DNA of 64,000 nucleotides from Bacteroidales bacterium UBA5197 (GCA_002412885.1 DHVX01000052.1:1-64000), one strand, 5' to 3'; shown: positions 25,526 through 34,065, numbered from the stretch's first letter. The notes: a model not told the origin generated them from the letters alone. Numbers and translations: made by a program.

Positions 25526-27166
25526 ATGAATAATGCGATCTTCGTTTTTGAATATCCCGAGAATGAGCCGGTAAAAACATACTCTCCCGGAACACCTGAA
25601 AGAAAATCCTTGCAGAGTGAGCTGGACAGATTGTCGTCAGAGGTAATTGATATCCCATTAATTATTGGCGGCAAAGAAGTAAGAACCGGTAATACCGAGG
25701 CGGTTCGAATGCCTCACGACCACGGGCACATCATTGGCAATTACCACAAAGCCGGTCCGCAGGAAGTTAAGTTAGCCATAGATGCTGCTATGAAAGCTCA
25801 CCGCGAATGGGAATCTTTCTCTTACGTGGAAAGGGTTTCAGTATCGCTCAGAATTGCTGAACTGATTGCGAAAAAGCATCGAGCAACTTTAAATGCTGCT
25901 ACCATGCTTGGCCAGAGCAAGAATGCCTATCAGGCAGAGATTGATGCCGCTTGCGAAACCGTTGATTTTCTCAGATTTAATGCGCATTACATTTCTGATA
26001 TTTACAATGAGCAACCTCATTCTGATCCCGGGTTTATCAATCGTATAGAATATCGTCCTCTGGAAGGTTTTATCTTCTCATTGACACCATTCAACTTTAC
26101 AGCCATTGCATCAAATTTGAATATGTCGCCGGTTTTAATGGGGAATACAGCCCTTTGGAAACCTGCAACCAACTCAATTATGTCGAATTACGTATTGATG
26201 CAGATTTTTAAAGAAGCCGGTATGCCTGATGGTGTAATAAATTTTATTCCCGGAACAGGCTCTGTGGTGGGTAATGCGATTTTCTCAGATCATAATTTTG
26301 CGGGACTTCACTTTACTGGTTCCAACATAACTTTTAACCGTTTGTGGCAGAGTGTGGCTCAGAATCTGCCTAACTATAAATCATATCCCAAAATAGTCGG
26401 AGAAACCGGTGGTAAAGATTTTATTGTTGTGCACAACTCGGCTCATGCCGATGAAGTTGCAACAGCAATCGTGCGTGGTTCGTTTGAGTATCAGGGTCAG
26501 AAGTGTTCGGCAGCTTCCAGGGCTTATATACCCAAGTCATTATGGCCTTCGGTGCGCGAAAAGGTTGGTGATATGCTTTCACAGATTACTGTAGGAGATG
26601 TGCGTGAGTTCAGTAATTTTATGAATGCTGTGATTGACGAAGCCTCGTTTGACAACATTATGGGCTACATTGAAAAAGCCAGACATTCTCCGGATACAAA
26701 AGTTATTTTTGGGGGTAAAGGCGACAAAACCAAAGGTTATTTTATTGAACCAACAATAATTCTTACCGAAGATCCTCATTTTGTAACCATGGAAGAGGAG
26801 ATATTCGGACCTGTTCTGACCGTTTTTGTTTATGATGATAAGAACTGGGAAGAAACGCTTAAACTGGTTGACGAAACATCGCCATATGCACTTACCGGCG
26901 CCATTTTTGCACATGATCGTATGGTGCTGGATAAAGCAAGTAAAACCCTGAAATACGCAGCAGGAAACCTGTATTTTAATGACAAGCCTACCGGTGCAGT
27001 TGTTGGTCAGCAACCTTTTGGTGGTTCAAGACAGTCGGGTACCAATGATAAAGCTGGAAGTCATCTCAACCTTATTAGATGGACCAGCCCGAGAACCATA
27101 AAAGAAACTTTGCTTCCTCCAACCGATTTTAAATATCCATTTATGAAAGGTGACAGGTGTCATTGA
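25526..27166 (+). CDS. pruA: L-glutamate gamma-semialdehyde (P5C) dehydrogenase, copy 2
   Basis: The 546-residue paralogue of the gene at 21186-22829 has the same start (MNNAI) and the same numbering of catalytic residues: Glu293 in VGETGGKDF and Cys327 in YQGQKCSAASR. QPFGGSRQSGTNDKAGS near the C-terminus is also shared. It should oxidise glutamate semialdehyde to glutamate with NAD. Unlike copy 1, no ModE-like palindrome precedes it; a TATATTTC near -7-like element about 30 bases before the ATG is a weak promoter candidate. Two complete copies so close together suggest separate regulation or substrates. Confidence 0.9.
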   Translation: MNNAIFVFEYPENEPVKTYSPGTPERKSLQSELDRLSSEVIDIPLIIGGKEVRTGNTEAVRMPHDHGHIIGNYHKAGPQEVKLAIDAAMKAHREWESFSYVERVSVSLRIAELIAKKHRATLNAATMLGQSKNAYQAEIDAACETVDFLRFNAHYISDIYNEQPHSDPGFINRIEYRPLEGFIFSLTPFNFTAIASNLNMSPVLMGNTALWKPATNSIMSNYVLMQIFKEAGMPDGVINFIPGTGSVVGNAIFSDHNFAGLHFTGSNITFNRLWQSVAQNLPNYKSYPKIVGETGGKDFIVVHNSAHADEVATAIVRGSFEYQGQKCSAASRAYIPKSLWPSVREKVGDMLSQITVGDVREFSNFMNAVIDEASFDNIMGYIEKARHSPDTKVIFGGKGDKTKGYFIEPTIILTEDPHFVTMEEEIFGPVLTVFVYDDKNWEETLKLVDETSPYALTGAIFAHDRMVLDKASKTLKYAAGNLYFNDKPTGAVVGQQPFGGSRQSGTNDKAGSHLNLIRWTSPRTIKETLLPPTDFKYPFMKGDRCH

Positions 27167-27216
27167 TTTAGAAGATTATTATTTTTATAAGTAAAAGAAA
27201 ATTAGCGGATAAGTAA

Positions 27217-27360
27217 TATGTTTCTTTAACACTCATTGGACCCTTTTTGGTGGAAGGAAATGAACTCCCAAGTCTGGTTTTTGAAGATATCGCACAAAAC
27301 GGATTGCGCAAAAATCCAGTATTCATGGATATGTATCATGAAGCTTTGTTAAGCCGTTGA
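27217..27360 (+). pseudogene. C-terminal remnant of an ATP-grasp protein
   Basis: From 27217 a frame of 47 codons runs to a TGA at 27358. It includes IGPFLVEGNELPSLVFEDI, then AQNGLRKNPVFMDMYHEAL. This aligns with the C-terminus of the intact neighbour (EGPILIEGNEFPGMMSPDIG, then QKGIGKSPVFQEM). A stop lies directly upstream and no ATP-grasp body is left. It looks like the tail of a tandem paralogue whose body was deleted. Confidence 0.6.
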
Positions 27361-27484
27361 TTGATTGCGTTTTGGTGTATTTCTGAATTGTAATAAACAA
27401 AGGACGGGTTCATGAGGCTTTAAATTTGTGTAAGTTATTGATATTTAGGATATCAGAGCTTTGTAGCATTGTGATATTATTTTT

Positions 27485-28645
27485 GTGTTAAATACTTATT
27501 TATTTTGGTTGTCTGGTTTTATTATTTTAATTTTAACATTGTTTTTAACCCAAATCAAGCTCATGAGCAAGAGAAAGCTTCCTGCCAAGGTCATGGATTT
27601 TTTTACAATTATACTTCATGACCCATATCGTAAAAGTATTCCAAGAATTATTTCAGAATATGGCAAGTTTATTCTAACCCGACCTGATATTGCAGAGCAG
27701 TATTTTTCAAAGTTTCTTTACCGTAAAGGGGTCACAAATTTTAATGATTACGTGATGACACATAAATTGCGCGATAAATGCTGGACACTTAATGATCCCC
27801 GTTACAACACAATTCTCGATGATAAATACTTGTTCGAGTTGTTTTTTAGAAAACATAATCTTCCGGTTACCAATACCTATGCTCACAATGTAAATTCCTT
27901 GTTTTTTGCAGGAGGAGATTTCATACAGATCAATACACCTGACGAATTTCTTGATTTTGTGAAGGATATTTCTTCCGGTTCAAAACACTCCGAAAATATT
28001 TTTATCAAAAAAGAAGCGGGTACAGGAGGTGGAAAGTACATATACAGAGTATCATATTCTTCTCTTCAGAATAACCGTGAAGAATTAAATAAAATCTTTA
28101 AAATTGTACTGGATTCTTCATTTATATTTCAGGAAGAAGTAATTCAGCATGAAGCCCTTAGCCGTATAAATCCTCATTGTGTAAATACCATGAGGATTGA
28201 AACTTTCACCAATAAAGAGAATGTAAGCCGCATAATGTCAGGAATGCTAAGGCTTGGTTTCTCTGATGCTTATCTCGATAATGTTTCAAAAGGCGGGGCA
28301 TATGTTGGAATCGATTTCACTACCGGAAAGTTAAGGCGTGAAGCTGTTTCTGATTTTACCAATGGTCGTGCCCGAACATATCTTGAACATCCTGGTTCTA
28401 AAATTAAGTTTGAAGGTTATGAACTGCCTTATTTTAAGGAAACGACTGAACTGGTGATTGCTGCCAGTCAGTTAATCCCCCAGGTTAAAGTTATTGGCTG
28501 GGATGTTGCTATAACTCCTGAAGGACCGATTTTAATTGAAGGAAATGAGTTTCCTGGAATGATGTCGCCCGATATTGGTCAGAAAGGAATTGGAAAAAGC
28601 CCTGTTTTTCAGGAGATGAAAAAAGAAGTTGAGGAAGATAAATAA
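27485..28645 (+). CDS. ATP-grasp protein of the sugar-transfer-associated type
   Basis: The ORF has up to 386 residues. The ATP-grasp core includes FIKKEAGTGGGKYIYRV (phosphate and lysine loop), FIFQEEVIQHEALSRINP, HCVNTMRIETFTN, SKGGAYVGIDFTTG, and the metal-binding WDVAITPEGPILIEGNEFPG. The family couples ATP use to joining a carboxylate to an amine or similar, often in cell-surface polymer loci, but its substrate here is unknown. The start is uncertain: a GTG at 27485 gives an N-terminal membrane segment, while the ATG at 27563 (MSKRKLPAKV) lacks it. A TATTTTTG promoter-like motif at 27478-27485 would favour the ATG. Confidence 0.78.
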   Translation: MLNTYLFWLSGFIILILTLFLTQIKLMSKRKLPAKVMDFFTIILHDPYRKSIPRIISEYGKFILTRPDIAEQYFSKFLYRKGVTNFNDYVMTHKLRDKCWTLNDPRYNTILDDKYLFELFFRKHNLPVTNTYAHNVNSLFFAGGDFIQINTPDEFLDFVKDISSGSKHSENIFIKKEAGTGGGKYIYRVSYSSLQNNREELNKIFKIVLDSSFIFQEEVIQHEALSRINPHCVNTMRIETFTNKENVSRIMSGMLRLGFSDAYLDNVSKGGAYVGIDFTTGKLRREAVSDFTNGRARTYLEHPGSKIKFEGYELPYFKETTELVIAASQLIPQVKVIGWDVAITPEGPILIEGNEFPGMMSPDIGQKGIGKSPVFQEMKKEVEEDK

Positions 28646-28652
28646 AGTACAT

Positions 28653-28692
28653 TAAAGCAAATAGCTCCGTCATGAACGGAGCTTTTTGCTTA
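28653..28692. terminator. bidirectional terminator between converging genes
   Basis: AGCTCCGT (28663-28670) and ACGGAGCT (28676-28683) form an 8-base stem with a 5-base loop. Outer AAGCAAA/TTTGCTT-like bases extend it, with a T-run on the plus strand. It lies between the ATP-grasp gene and the aldehyde ferredoxin oxidoreductase, which converge, and can serve both. Confidence 0.8.
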
Positions 28693-28705
28693 TTGCGATT
28701 CAATG

Positions 28706-30859
28706 TTACTGAAGCGGAGTTACAACTTCGAGCAATTCAGGCAAATCCATGCCAAGTTTTTGTAAATGTTCAATGGTTGGAACGCCATTCTTTGTCCAAC
28801 CCCTTCTGAAGTAAACTGCATCAAGCAGTTGCTCATAGCGGTCTTCTCTATATTTACGGGTTGCATCCATTTTTTCTTCAAGCGTCATCTTCTCAGGATC
28901 CATGCCTTGAAGTTCAACCAGTTGCTTGTCATAACGTTCCTGACGTGAAAGGTATTCTTCAGCAGTTACAGGGCCGGCAGCGCGATAAGGTTGTGCATCA
29001 TGCAAACGTAGTCCATAACCACGGCGAATGTTAAAAATACGCTGGAAGTTATATACTCTTTCAGATTGACGGATAATGTCGTGCTTATCAATGTTGCTGC
29101 CAGTAACCGCGTTATAAATGGCTACATAGTTGTCAACATGCTCAGGAACTTTAGCTGGCTCATCGCTCAATGCGTTGCTTTCCGGCTCAACATCGTTCCA
29201 CGGAAGTTTGCACAGTCCCTGAAGTCCGAACCAGGTGCGGAACATCGGGAAATAGTGAAGTGCTTCTGCTTTTTTCTCAAATGTTGGAATCTGGTTGTTG
29301 ACCATGTCCATAAAGATCAGCCATGCTTCGTCGTGCTGAGGACCTTTGTTGGTCATCGCATATCCACCTTGCTGAGCAAGAGATTCCTTCGAAATGTATT
29401 GAGAATACTCAAGGCCTTTGTTTTCCATGCCTATATCCTGCAGGAATTGAGGATCACCCCAGCCCTTTTCAATAAACATTTCTTTCATTTTGCGAACACC
29501 CATTCCGGCGATTTTGCCAAACCCTTCACCTCTTGAAAGCTGGTGCAGAAGTTCCATAGCTTCATCAGCGTTTCCGAAATTGAGTTTCATTCCGCCAGTG
29601 CGTTCATCGTTCAGTATGCCGGCTTCGTAGCATTCCATAACAAACCCGAGAATGGTTCCCCATGAAATGGTGCAAACGCCATATGTATCGCAATAGAAGT
29701 TGGCTTCAATGGTAAAGTCAGGATTGAAAATTCCGGCGCAGGAACCTAATGATGCTGCTGTTTCATACTCAGGTCCGTCAACAATAACTTTTGATCCTTT
29801 GTAGGGCCCTGATCTTAGTTCATAATTGTCAACGCCTTTGGCGCATGACATATTACATCCTATCCAGCATCCATCGGGAACTCCCTGGGTGAATCTCTCT
29901 TTATAGATATTCGAATGGATTTTCGCTGCGTCGGGATGATTGCCAAATTTGAAGTTATTGGTTGGCAGCAGGTCGTAATCGTTCATTACGTTGGTAAGGT
30001 GAGCTGTACCTTTGGTGCGCATTTCAGCCTGGCTGTCATCAAGTTCGCGCATTTCGCGGTTGAACTTGCGTCCACGCTCCATAATCACTTCAAGATCAAC
30101 TACATTGTTCAGATTGCCTTTAACACCTTTTGATTTTGCAACAAGTGCCCTGATTCCTTTATCACGAAAAACTGTTCCTATTCCCCCACGGCCAGCTTGT
30201 TTCAATCGGGTAACTTTACGTTTTGAGTCGAAGAAACTGAAGTTCAGCATACCGATCAATGAGTTATCTGCTGCAGTACCTGCCGAAACAACAGAAACAT
30301 TTTTGCGGCCACTGTCTTCATCTGCAAACATCTCTGTGAGGGTTTCTGCCAGGAGGTGACTGTCTGAAGGGAGGTCAAGTGTTTCATATATTTCAACAAC
30401 TTCACGGGCTTCATCAAAAACCACAACAACATCTTTCTCGCTTTTTCCCTGAAGCTCAAGTGCATCAAATCCACAGAACTTAAGGAAAGGACCAAAATAA
30501 CCACCTACATTACTGTCGATAACAATATCGGTTTGAGGTGAAATGGTAACAACCAGCGATTTACCGGTTCCTGAGTATTGTGTGATACCACAAATCGGAC
30601 CCATCCCGATAACGATTTCATTTTCAGGGTCGTTCCACTTAGTGGTTGGGGTTGTAGCATCCCATAGCAGCCTTAGTCCGAATCCTTTACCACCAATGAA
30701 TTTTTCTTTCATCTGAGGAGGAACGGGTTTTTCAAGAATGGTGAGGTCGCCAACATTTACATAAACTGTCCTGTTGTTGTAACCTTGTTCAATGGCTGAC
30801 CAGGAATACTTAAATTCCTTGAGTAAGCGAAGTGAGTTTTTCAAAACTGTAGGATTCAT
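28706..30859 (-). CDS. aldehyde ferredoxin oxidoreductase family enzyme (tungstopterin)
   Basis: This 717-residue protein of the AOR family has the N-terminal pterin-binding domain (FIGGKGFGLRLLWD at 54-67, GPICGITQYSGTGKSLVV at 87-104, AGRGGIGTVFRDKG at 222-235). The Fe4S4 site has Cys331, Cys335 and Cys339 in GCWIGCNMSCAKG, with a later Cys in GLCKLPW. Family enzymes oxidise aldehydes to acids or reduce acids, passing electrons to ferredoxin; tungsten is usual. About 100 residues longer than Pyrococcus AOR, with a long C-terminal tail. The Cys spacing is CX3CX3C rather than CX2CX3C. Divergent from thiF, with a promoter and a ModE-like palindrome in between. Confidence 0.9.
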   Translation of the reverse strand: MNPTVLKNSLRLLKEFKYSWSAIEQGYNNRTVYVNVGDLTILEKPVPPQMKEKFIGGKGFGLRLLWDATTPTTKWNDPENEIVIGMGPICGITQYSGTGKSLVVTISPQTDIVIDSNVGGYFGPFLKFCGFDALELQGKSEKDVVVVFDEAREVVEIYETLDLPSDSHLLAETLTEMFADEDSGRKNVSVVSAGTAADNSLIGMLNFSFFDSKRKVTRLKQAGRGGIGTVFRDKGIRALVAKSKGVKGNLNNVVDLEVIMERGRKFNREMRELDDSQAEMRTKGTAHLTNVMNDYDLLPTNNFKFGNHPDAAKIHSNIYKERFTQGVPDGCWIGCNMSCAKGVDNYELRSGPYKGSKVIVDGPEYETAASLGSCAGIFNPDFTIEANFYCDTYGVCTISWGTILGFVMECYEAGILNDERTGGMKLNFGNADEAMELLHQLSRGEGFGKIAGMGVRKMKEMFIEKGWGDPQFLQDIGMENKGLEYSQYISKESLAQQGGYAMTNKGPQHDEAWLIFMDMVNNQIPTFEKKAEALHYFPMFRTWFGLQGLCKLPWNDVEPESNALSDEPAKVPEHVDNYVAIYNAVTGSNIDKHDIIRQSERVYNFQRIFNIRRGYGLRLHDAQPYRAAGPVTAEEYLSRQERYDKQLVELQGMDPEKMTLEEKMDATRKYREDRYEQLLDAVYFRRGWTKNGVPTIEHLQKLGMDLPELLEVVTPLQ

Positions 30860-30897
30860 ATTGATTATCGATTTGAGTGTTGTTGTTAATCAGTTCA

Positions 30898-30926
30898 CAA
30901 ATGTACAAAGATTTACCAATCTCAAA
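30898..30926 (-). promoter_or_regulatory. promoter of the aldehyde ferredoxin oxidoreductase gene
   Basis: On the minus strand TACATTTG (30898-30905) fits the -7 consensus TAnnTTTG, and TTTG (30923-30926) lies 17 bases upstream as a -33 element. Transcription would start near 30892, about 33 bases before the ATG. The palindrome at 30948-30971 is about 20 bases further upstream, a typical activator position. Confidence 0.55.
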
Positions 30927-30947
30927 CCGTTAATGATTGAAAAATAG

Positions 30948-30971
30948 CGATATGCAGAGGGTTTCATAACG
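30948..30971. promoter_or_regulatory. ModE-box-like palindrome, site 3
   Basis: CGATATGCAG, four bases AGGG, then TTTCATAACG. Each arm matches site 1 at 8 of 10 positions. It lies between the divergent oxidoreductase and thiF genes, upstream of both promoter candidates. Confidence 0.55.
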
Positions 30972-31053
30972 TTTGACACTGCTGATAAGAATTATATTTT
31001 CAGGTTTTCTGCATATTAATAATGGCAGAGGATTAAGCTTTGTTCAATTTTTC

Positions 31054-31061
31054 TATATTTG
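31054..31061 (+). promoter_or_regulatory. -7 element of the thiF-thiS operon
   Basis: TATATTTG matches TAnnTTTG and would start transcription near 31067, 38 bases before the ATG at 31105. No good -33 TTTG is seen at the usual distance. It excludes the upstream in-frame start at 30973. Confidence 0.45.
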
Positions 31062-31104
31062 CACAAGGTCTCCGATTAAAAATAATAATGACCCAATTTC
31101 GTTT

Positions 31105-31704
31105 ATGACCCTTCCTGAACAGATAAGTAATTATTTAAAACAGTTCACTGTCGGTATTGCCGGCTGTGGTGGTCTTGGTTCTAATTGCGCTGTTGCTCTT
31201 GCCAGAGTTGGAGTTGGAAGGCTGATAATTGCAGATTTTGACATAGTAACTGAGCAGAATCTCAATCGTCAGTATTATTTTCACGACCAGATCGGACGGC
31301 TGAAGGTACATGCTTTGCGCGACAATATTCAGCGTATAAATCCCGATGTTGTTGTAAAAGCTTTTGATATGAAGCTTTGCGTTTCCGATGTAATAGAATT
31401 ATTTTCAGGATGCGATGTTATTGTTGAAGCTTTCGATAAAGCAGAAATGAAACAGATGATCATCGAAACTGTTATTACAAAGATGCAGGCTAAGCCCTTG
31501 ATTGTCGGAGTTGGAATGGCAGGTTGGGGCAGGTCGTCAATTATCGGAGCCCGGAATTCAGGTAATCTTTTCATCTGCGGTGATGAAGTTTCTGAAGTTT
31601 CAGATCAATTACCCGTACTTGCTCCAAGGGTGGGAATGGTTGCCAATATGCAGGCCAACGAAGTTTTGGAAATATTGCTGAAAGACTTCAGGCCAACGAA
31701 TTAA
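31105..31704 (+). CDS. thiF: ThiF-family adenylyltransferase
   Basis: The E1-like enzyme has 199 residues from the ATG at 31105. GIAGCGGLGSNCAVALAR is the ATP-binding glycine loop. ADFDIVTEQNLNRQYYF follows with the Asp, Asn and Arg residues that bind ATP and the carrier C-terminus. It lacks the zinc Cys pairs and the C-terminal part of Escherichia coli ThiF/MoeB; the short form is the clostridial type (ThiF family 2). It should adenylate the Gly-Gly end of the ThiS-like protein encoded 11 bases downstream. thiG, thiH and thiC are not in the window, so a thiamine role is by family only. Confidence 0.85.
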   Translation: MTLPEQISNYLKQFTVGIAGCGGLGSNCAVALARVGVGRLIIADFDIVTEQNLNRQYYFHDQIGRLKVHALRDNIQRINPDVVVKAFDMKLCVSDVIELFSGCDVIVEAFDKAEMKQMIIETVITKMQAKPLIVGVGMAGWGRSSIIGARNSGNLFICGDEVSEVSDQLPVLAPRVGMVANMQANEVLEILLKDFRPTN

Positions 31705-31715
31705 TCTAAGATACT

Positions 31716-31919
31716 ATGGACATAATTTTAAATAACAGAAATGAATCATTTGATACAGATCAACTTACCATCAATGAGTTGCTTGCTGTCAAGAATTTTA
31801 CCTTTAAAATGCTGGTAGTTAAAGTTAACGGAGAGTTGGTTCGTCGTCGCGATTTTGACAGTTCGATTGTTAAAAATGGCGATGATGTGATGGTTCTTCA
31901 CCTGATTACCGGAGGTTGA
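31716..31919 (+). CDS. thiS: ThiS/MoaD-like sulfur carrier protein
   Basis: This 67-residue beta-grasp protein ends VLHLITGG. The terminal Gly-Gly is the site that ThiF-type enzymes adenylate and convert to a thiocarboxylate. DQLTINELLA and VVKVNGELVRRRDF are usual ThiS blocks. In thiamine synthesis it donates sulfur for the thiazole ring; MoaD, of the same fold, donates sulfur to the pterin dithiolene of molybdenum and tungsten enzymes. Its length fits ThiS better than MoaD (about 80). It follows thiF by 11 bases and ends 3 bases from the converging folC stop. Confidence 0.88.
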   Translation: MDIILNNRNESFDTDQLTINELLAVKNFTFKMLVVKVNGELVRRRDFDSSIVKNGDDVMVLHLITGG

Positions 31920-31922
31920 TCA

Positions 31923-33209
31923 TTAAACAACTTCAGCAACCACAAAAGCACTTCCTCCTATAAAAATAAGGTCATTTTCCTGTGCTGCTTCTTCAGCCGC
32001 CTTTTTCGCCTTTTTTACAGATTCATATGCATTTCCGTGAAGCCCGGTTTCTTCTGCTGCATTTTGCAGTTTGATCGGGTCAAGTCCTCTTGGAATATCG
32101 GCTTTGCAGAAATAATATATCGCATCTCTGGGAAGAATATTCAATATCCCAAAAATATCTTTATCGTTCACAACTCCAATCACAAAATGAAGCTTATTAT
32201 AGCTCATTTTGCCAAGTTGAGTTACAATTTGTGAAATGCCATCAGTGTTATGGGCAATATCGCAAATAGTAAGCGGACTCTCATTCAATATCTGCCACCT
32301 TCCTTTGAGCCCTGTGTTTTTAATCGTATTCAATATACCTTCTTTGATTGAAAAATCTGAAAAGCCGGTATAAATGGTTTTCAGACTGTGCATTGCAGCA
32401 ACAACAGTGGCTATGTTTTTAACCTGATAATGGCCTGTCAGCGGACTTGTCAATTTTAAAACAGAACTTCTGACAAAAGCAGTAACTTCCATTTTAGATA
32501 GATCATTCTGATTACCATCGATCAATACTTTTACTTCCTGATCAGCAAACATAATCGGAGAGGCGCACATTTTCGATTTTTCAATAAAAACCGGGGCTGA
32601 GTCAGGATTAGTTTCACCAATGACTACAGGTATTTCCGGCTTAATGATCCCCGCTTTCTCAAATGCAATAGTTTCGATTGTATTGCCAAGGAACTGAGTG
32701 TGGTCGTAACTTATGTTTGTAATTATTGAAAGAAGGGGAGTTATAACATTGGTTGAATCGAGTCTGCCCCCCATGCCGGTTTCAATAATGGCAATGTCAA
32801 CTTTTTTAAAATTGAACCATTTCATAGCAAGCGCAAATGTCATCTCAAAAAAAGAAGGTTTTATTGTCTCGAAATCTGATTTGTATTCTTCAACAAAATC
32901 AACAATGTATTGCTGATCAATCATTTCACCATTTATTTTTATCCTTTCACGAAAATCGCTTAGGTGCGGAGAAGTGAACAGTCCGGTTTTCAGGTTATTC
33001 TCCTGCATAATAGATGCAAGCATATGCGAAACGGAACCTTTGCCATTGGTGCCGGCAATATGTATTGTTTTCAGGTATTGATGCGGATTACCTGTCAGGT
33101 TTCCCAGCGCTATGGTATTGTCAAGATTCGCTTTGTAAGCTGCAGCTCCAATACGTTGAAACATAGGTAACTGGCTGAACATATAGTCCAATGTCTGCTG
33201 GTAGTTCAT
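31923..33209 (-). CDS. folC: dihydrofolate synthase / folylpolyglutamate synthase
   Basis: The Mur-ligase-type enzyme has 428 residues. The P-loop GTNGKGSVSHMLASI is at 53-67, TSPHLSDFRERIKING is the folate-side loop, and IETGMGGRLDSTNVI and ISYDHTQFLGNTIE are standard FolC blocks. It adds glutamate to dihydropteroate and extends folate polyglutamates using ATP. The C-terminal domain has DIAHNTDGI (usually DxAHN). It is probably a single-gene unit; the TonB gene lies 70 bases upstream on the same strand, so read-through is possible. Confidence 0.93.
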   Translation of the reverse strand: MNYQQTLDYMFSQLPMFQRIGAAAYKANLDNTIALGNLTGNPHQYLKTIHIAGTNGKGSVSHMLASIMQENNLKTGLFTSPHLSDFRERIKINGEMIDQQYIVDFVEEYKSDFETIKPSFFEMTFALAMKWFNFKKVDIAIIETGMGGRLDSTNVITPLLSIITNISYDHTQFLGNTIETIAFEKAGIIKPEIPVVIGETNPDSAPVFIEKSKMCASPIMFADQEVKVLIDGNQNDLSKMEVTAFVRSSVLKLTSPLTGHYQVKNIATVVAAMHSLKTIYTGFSDFSIKEGILNTIKNTGLKGRWQILNESPLTICDIAHNTDGISQIVTQLGKMSYNKLHFVIGVVNDKDIFGILNILPRDAIYYFCKADIPRGLDPIKLQNAAEETGLHGNAYESVKKAKKAAEEAAQENDLIFIGGSAFVVAEVV

Positions 33210-33279
33210 AAATTGAAGTATTTAGAACGACGAATAATTTATCTGGTTCGAGAAACTTACGAAAGCAGTGAAATGTGGG

Positions 33280-34065
33280 TTAATTCAGTTCAAAAATATA
33301 GGTAATCGTTCCTTTTTGTTCTTCCTGAGCATCTGGTTTAGGACTGAATTTGGCTTTCATAGCAGCTCTTTCTGCTAATTGACGCAACTCGGTGCTGGCA
33401 GTAGTTGTGCCTTTGGCGCCTGAGATTACCCTGGTTACATCGCCTGCCCGGTTAACAAAAATGGTAACCACAACGGTTCCTCTTTCGCGGAATGTATTTG
33501 GAGGCGAAGGAATCTGTCGTGAGCTTCTGCCTGATAAATCAAAAGATACACCTCCGCCTGATCCGCCAGTACCATCATACCCGCCGGCATTTGGGTCGCC
33601 GGTTGGTTTGCCCTGATCTCCGGGTTTGCCTGTTATTCCTTCATTTCCACCTTGGGTGGCTGAACCTTGTTTCCCTTTGTAAATGGCGTTGGGGTTGACA
33701 ACTGGTTGCGGCTCTGGCTGAGGTTGTGGTTTTGGAGTAGGTTTAACCTCCGGTTTATCAACAGGTTTTGGCTTTTCCTTTACAACAGGTTTAATTGCAG
33801 GAGCTTCTTCGGTGTCTTCAGTTACAAACTCTTCGGCACTTTCTTTTGGAGTCACTGTAGGTGAAGCTGCAGCTTGCGGAGCAGGTTCGCGTGGTTGTAT
33901 CTGGCCCATGCCTTCGTCAGAGTACCCGAGATTTACCTCTACTCCAGCTTCTTCGGGCAATGGGAGAGGTGTGCGTAATGCCATGAATATCAATCCTACC
34001 AGCAAAAGTGCATGGAAAAGAATTGTTCCGGCAATACCTCTGATTTTATCTTTTTCGAGTTGCAT
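33280..34065 (-). CDS. tonB: TonB-like energy transducer
   Basis: The 261-residue protein has an N-terminal membrane anchor (IAGTILFHALLLVGLIFMAL, residues 10-29). A Pro/Lys/Glu-rich spacer follows at about 75-130, then a Gly-rich linker, and a C-terminal TonB-type domain from about 190 (RGTVVVTIFVNRAGDVTRVI, ERAAMKAKFSP, GTITYIFEL). It carries proton-motive energy from ExbB/ExbD to outer-membrane receptors. The exbD and exbB homologues directly upstream on the same strand make a complete module. The C-terminal YIFEL end is usual for Bacteroidota TonB family members. Confidence 0.87.
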   Translation of the reverse strand: MQLEKDKIRGIAGTILFHALLLVGLIFMALRTPLPLPEEAGVEVNLGYSDEGMGQIQPREPAPQAAASPTVTPKESAEEFVTEDTEEAPAIKPVVKEKPKPVDKPEVKPTPKPQPQPEPQPVVNPNAIYKGKQGSATQGGNEGITGKPGDQGKPTGDPNAGGYDGTGGSGGGVSFDLSGRSSRQIPSPPNTFRERGTVVVTIFVNRAGDVTRVISGAKGTTTASTELRQLAERAAMKAKFSPKPDAQEEQKGTITYIFELN

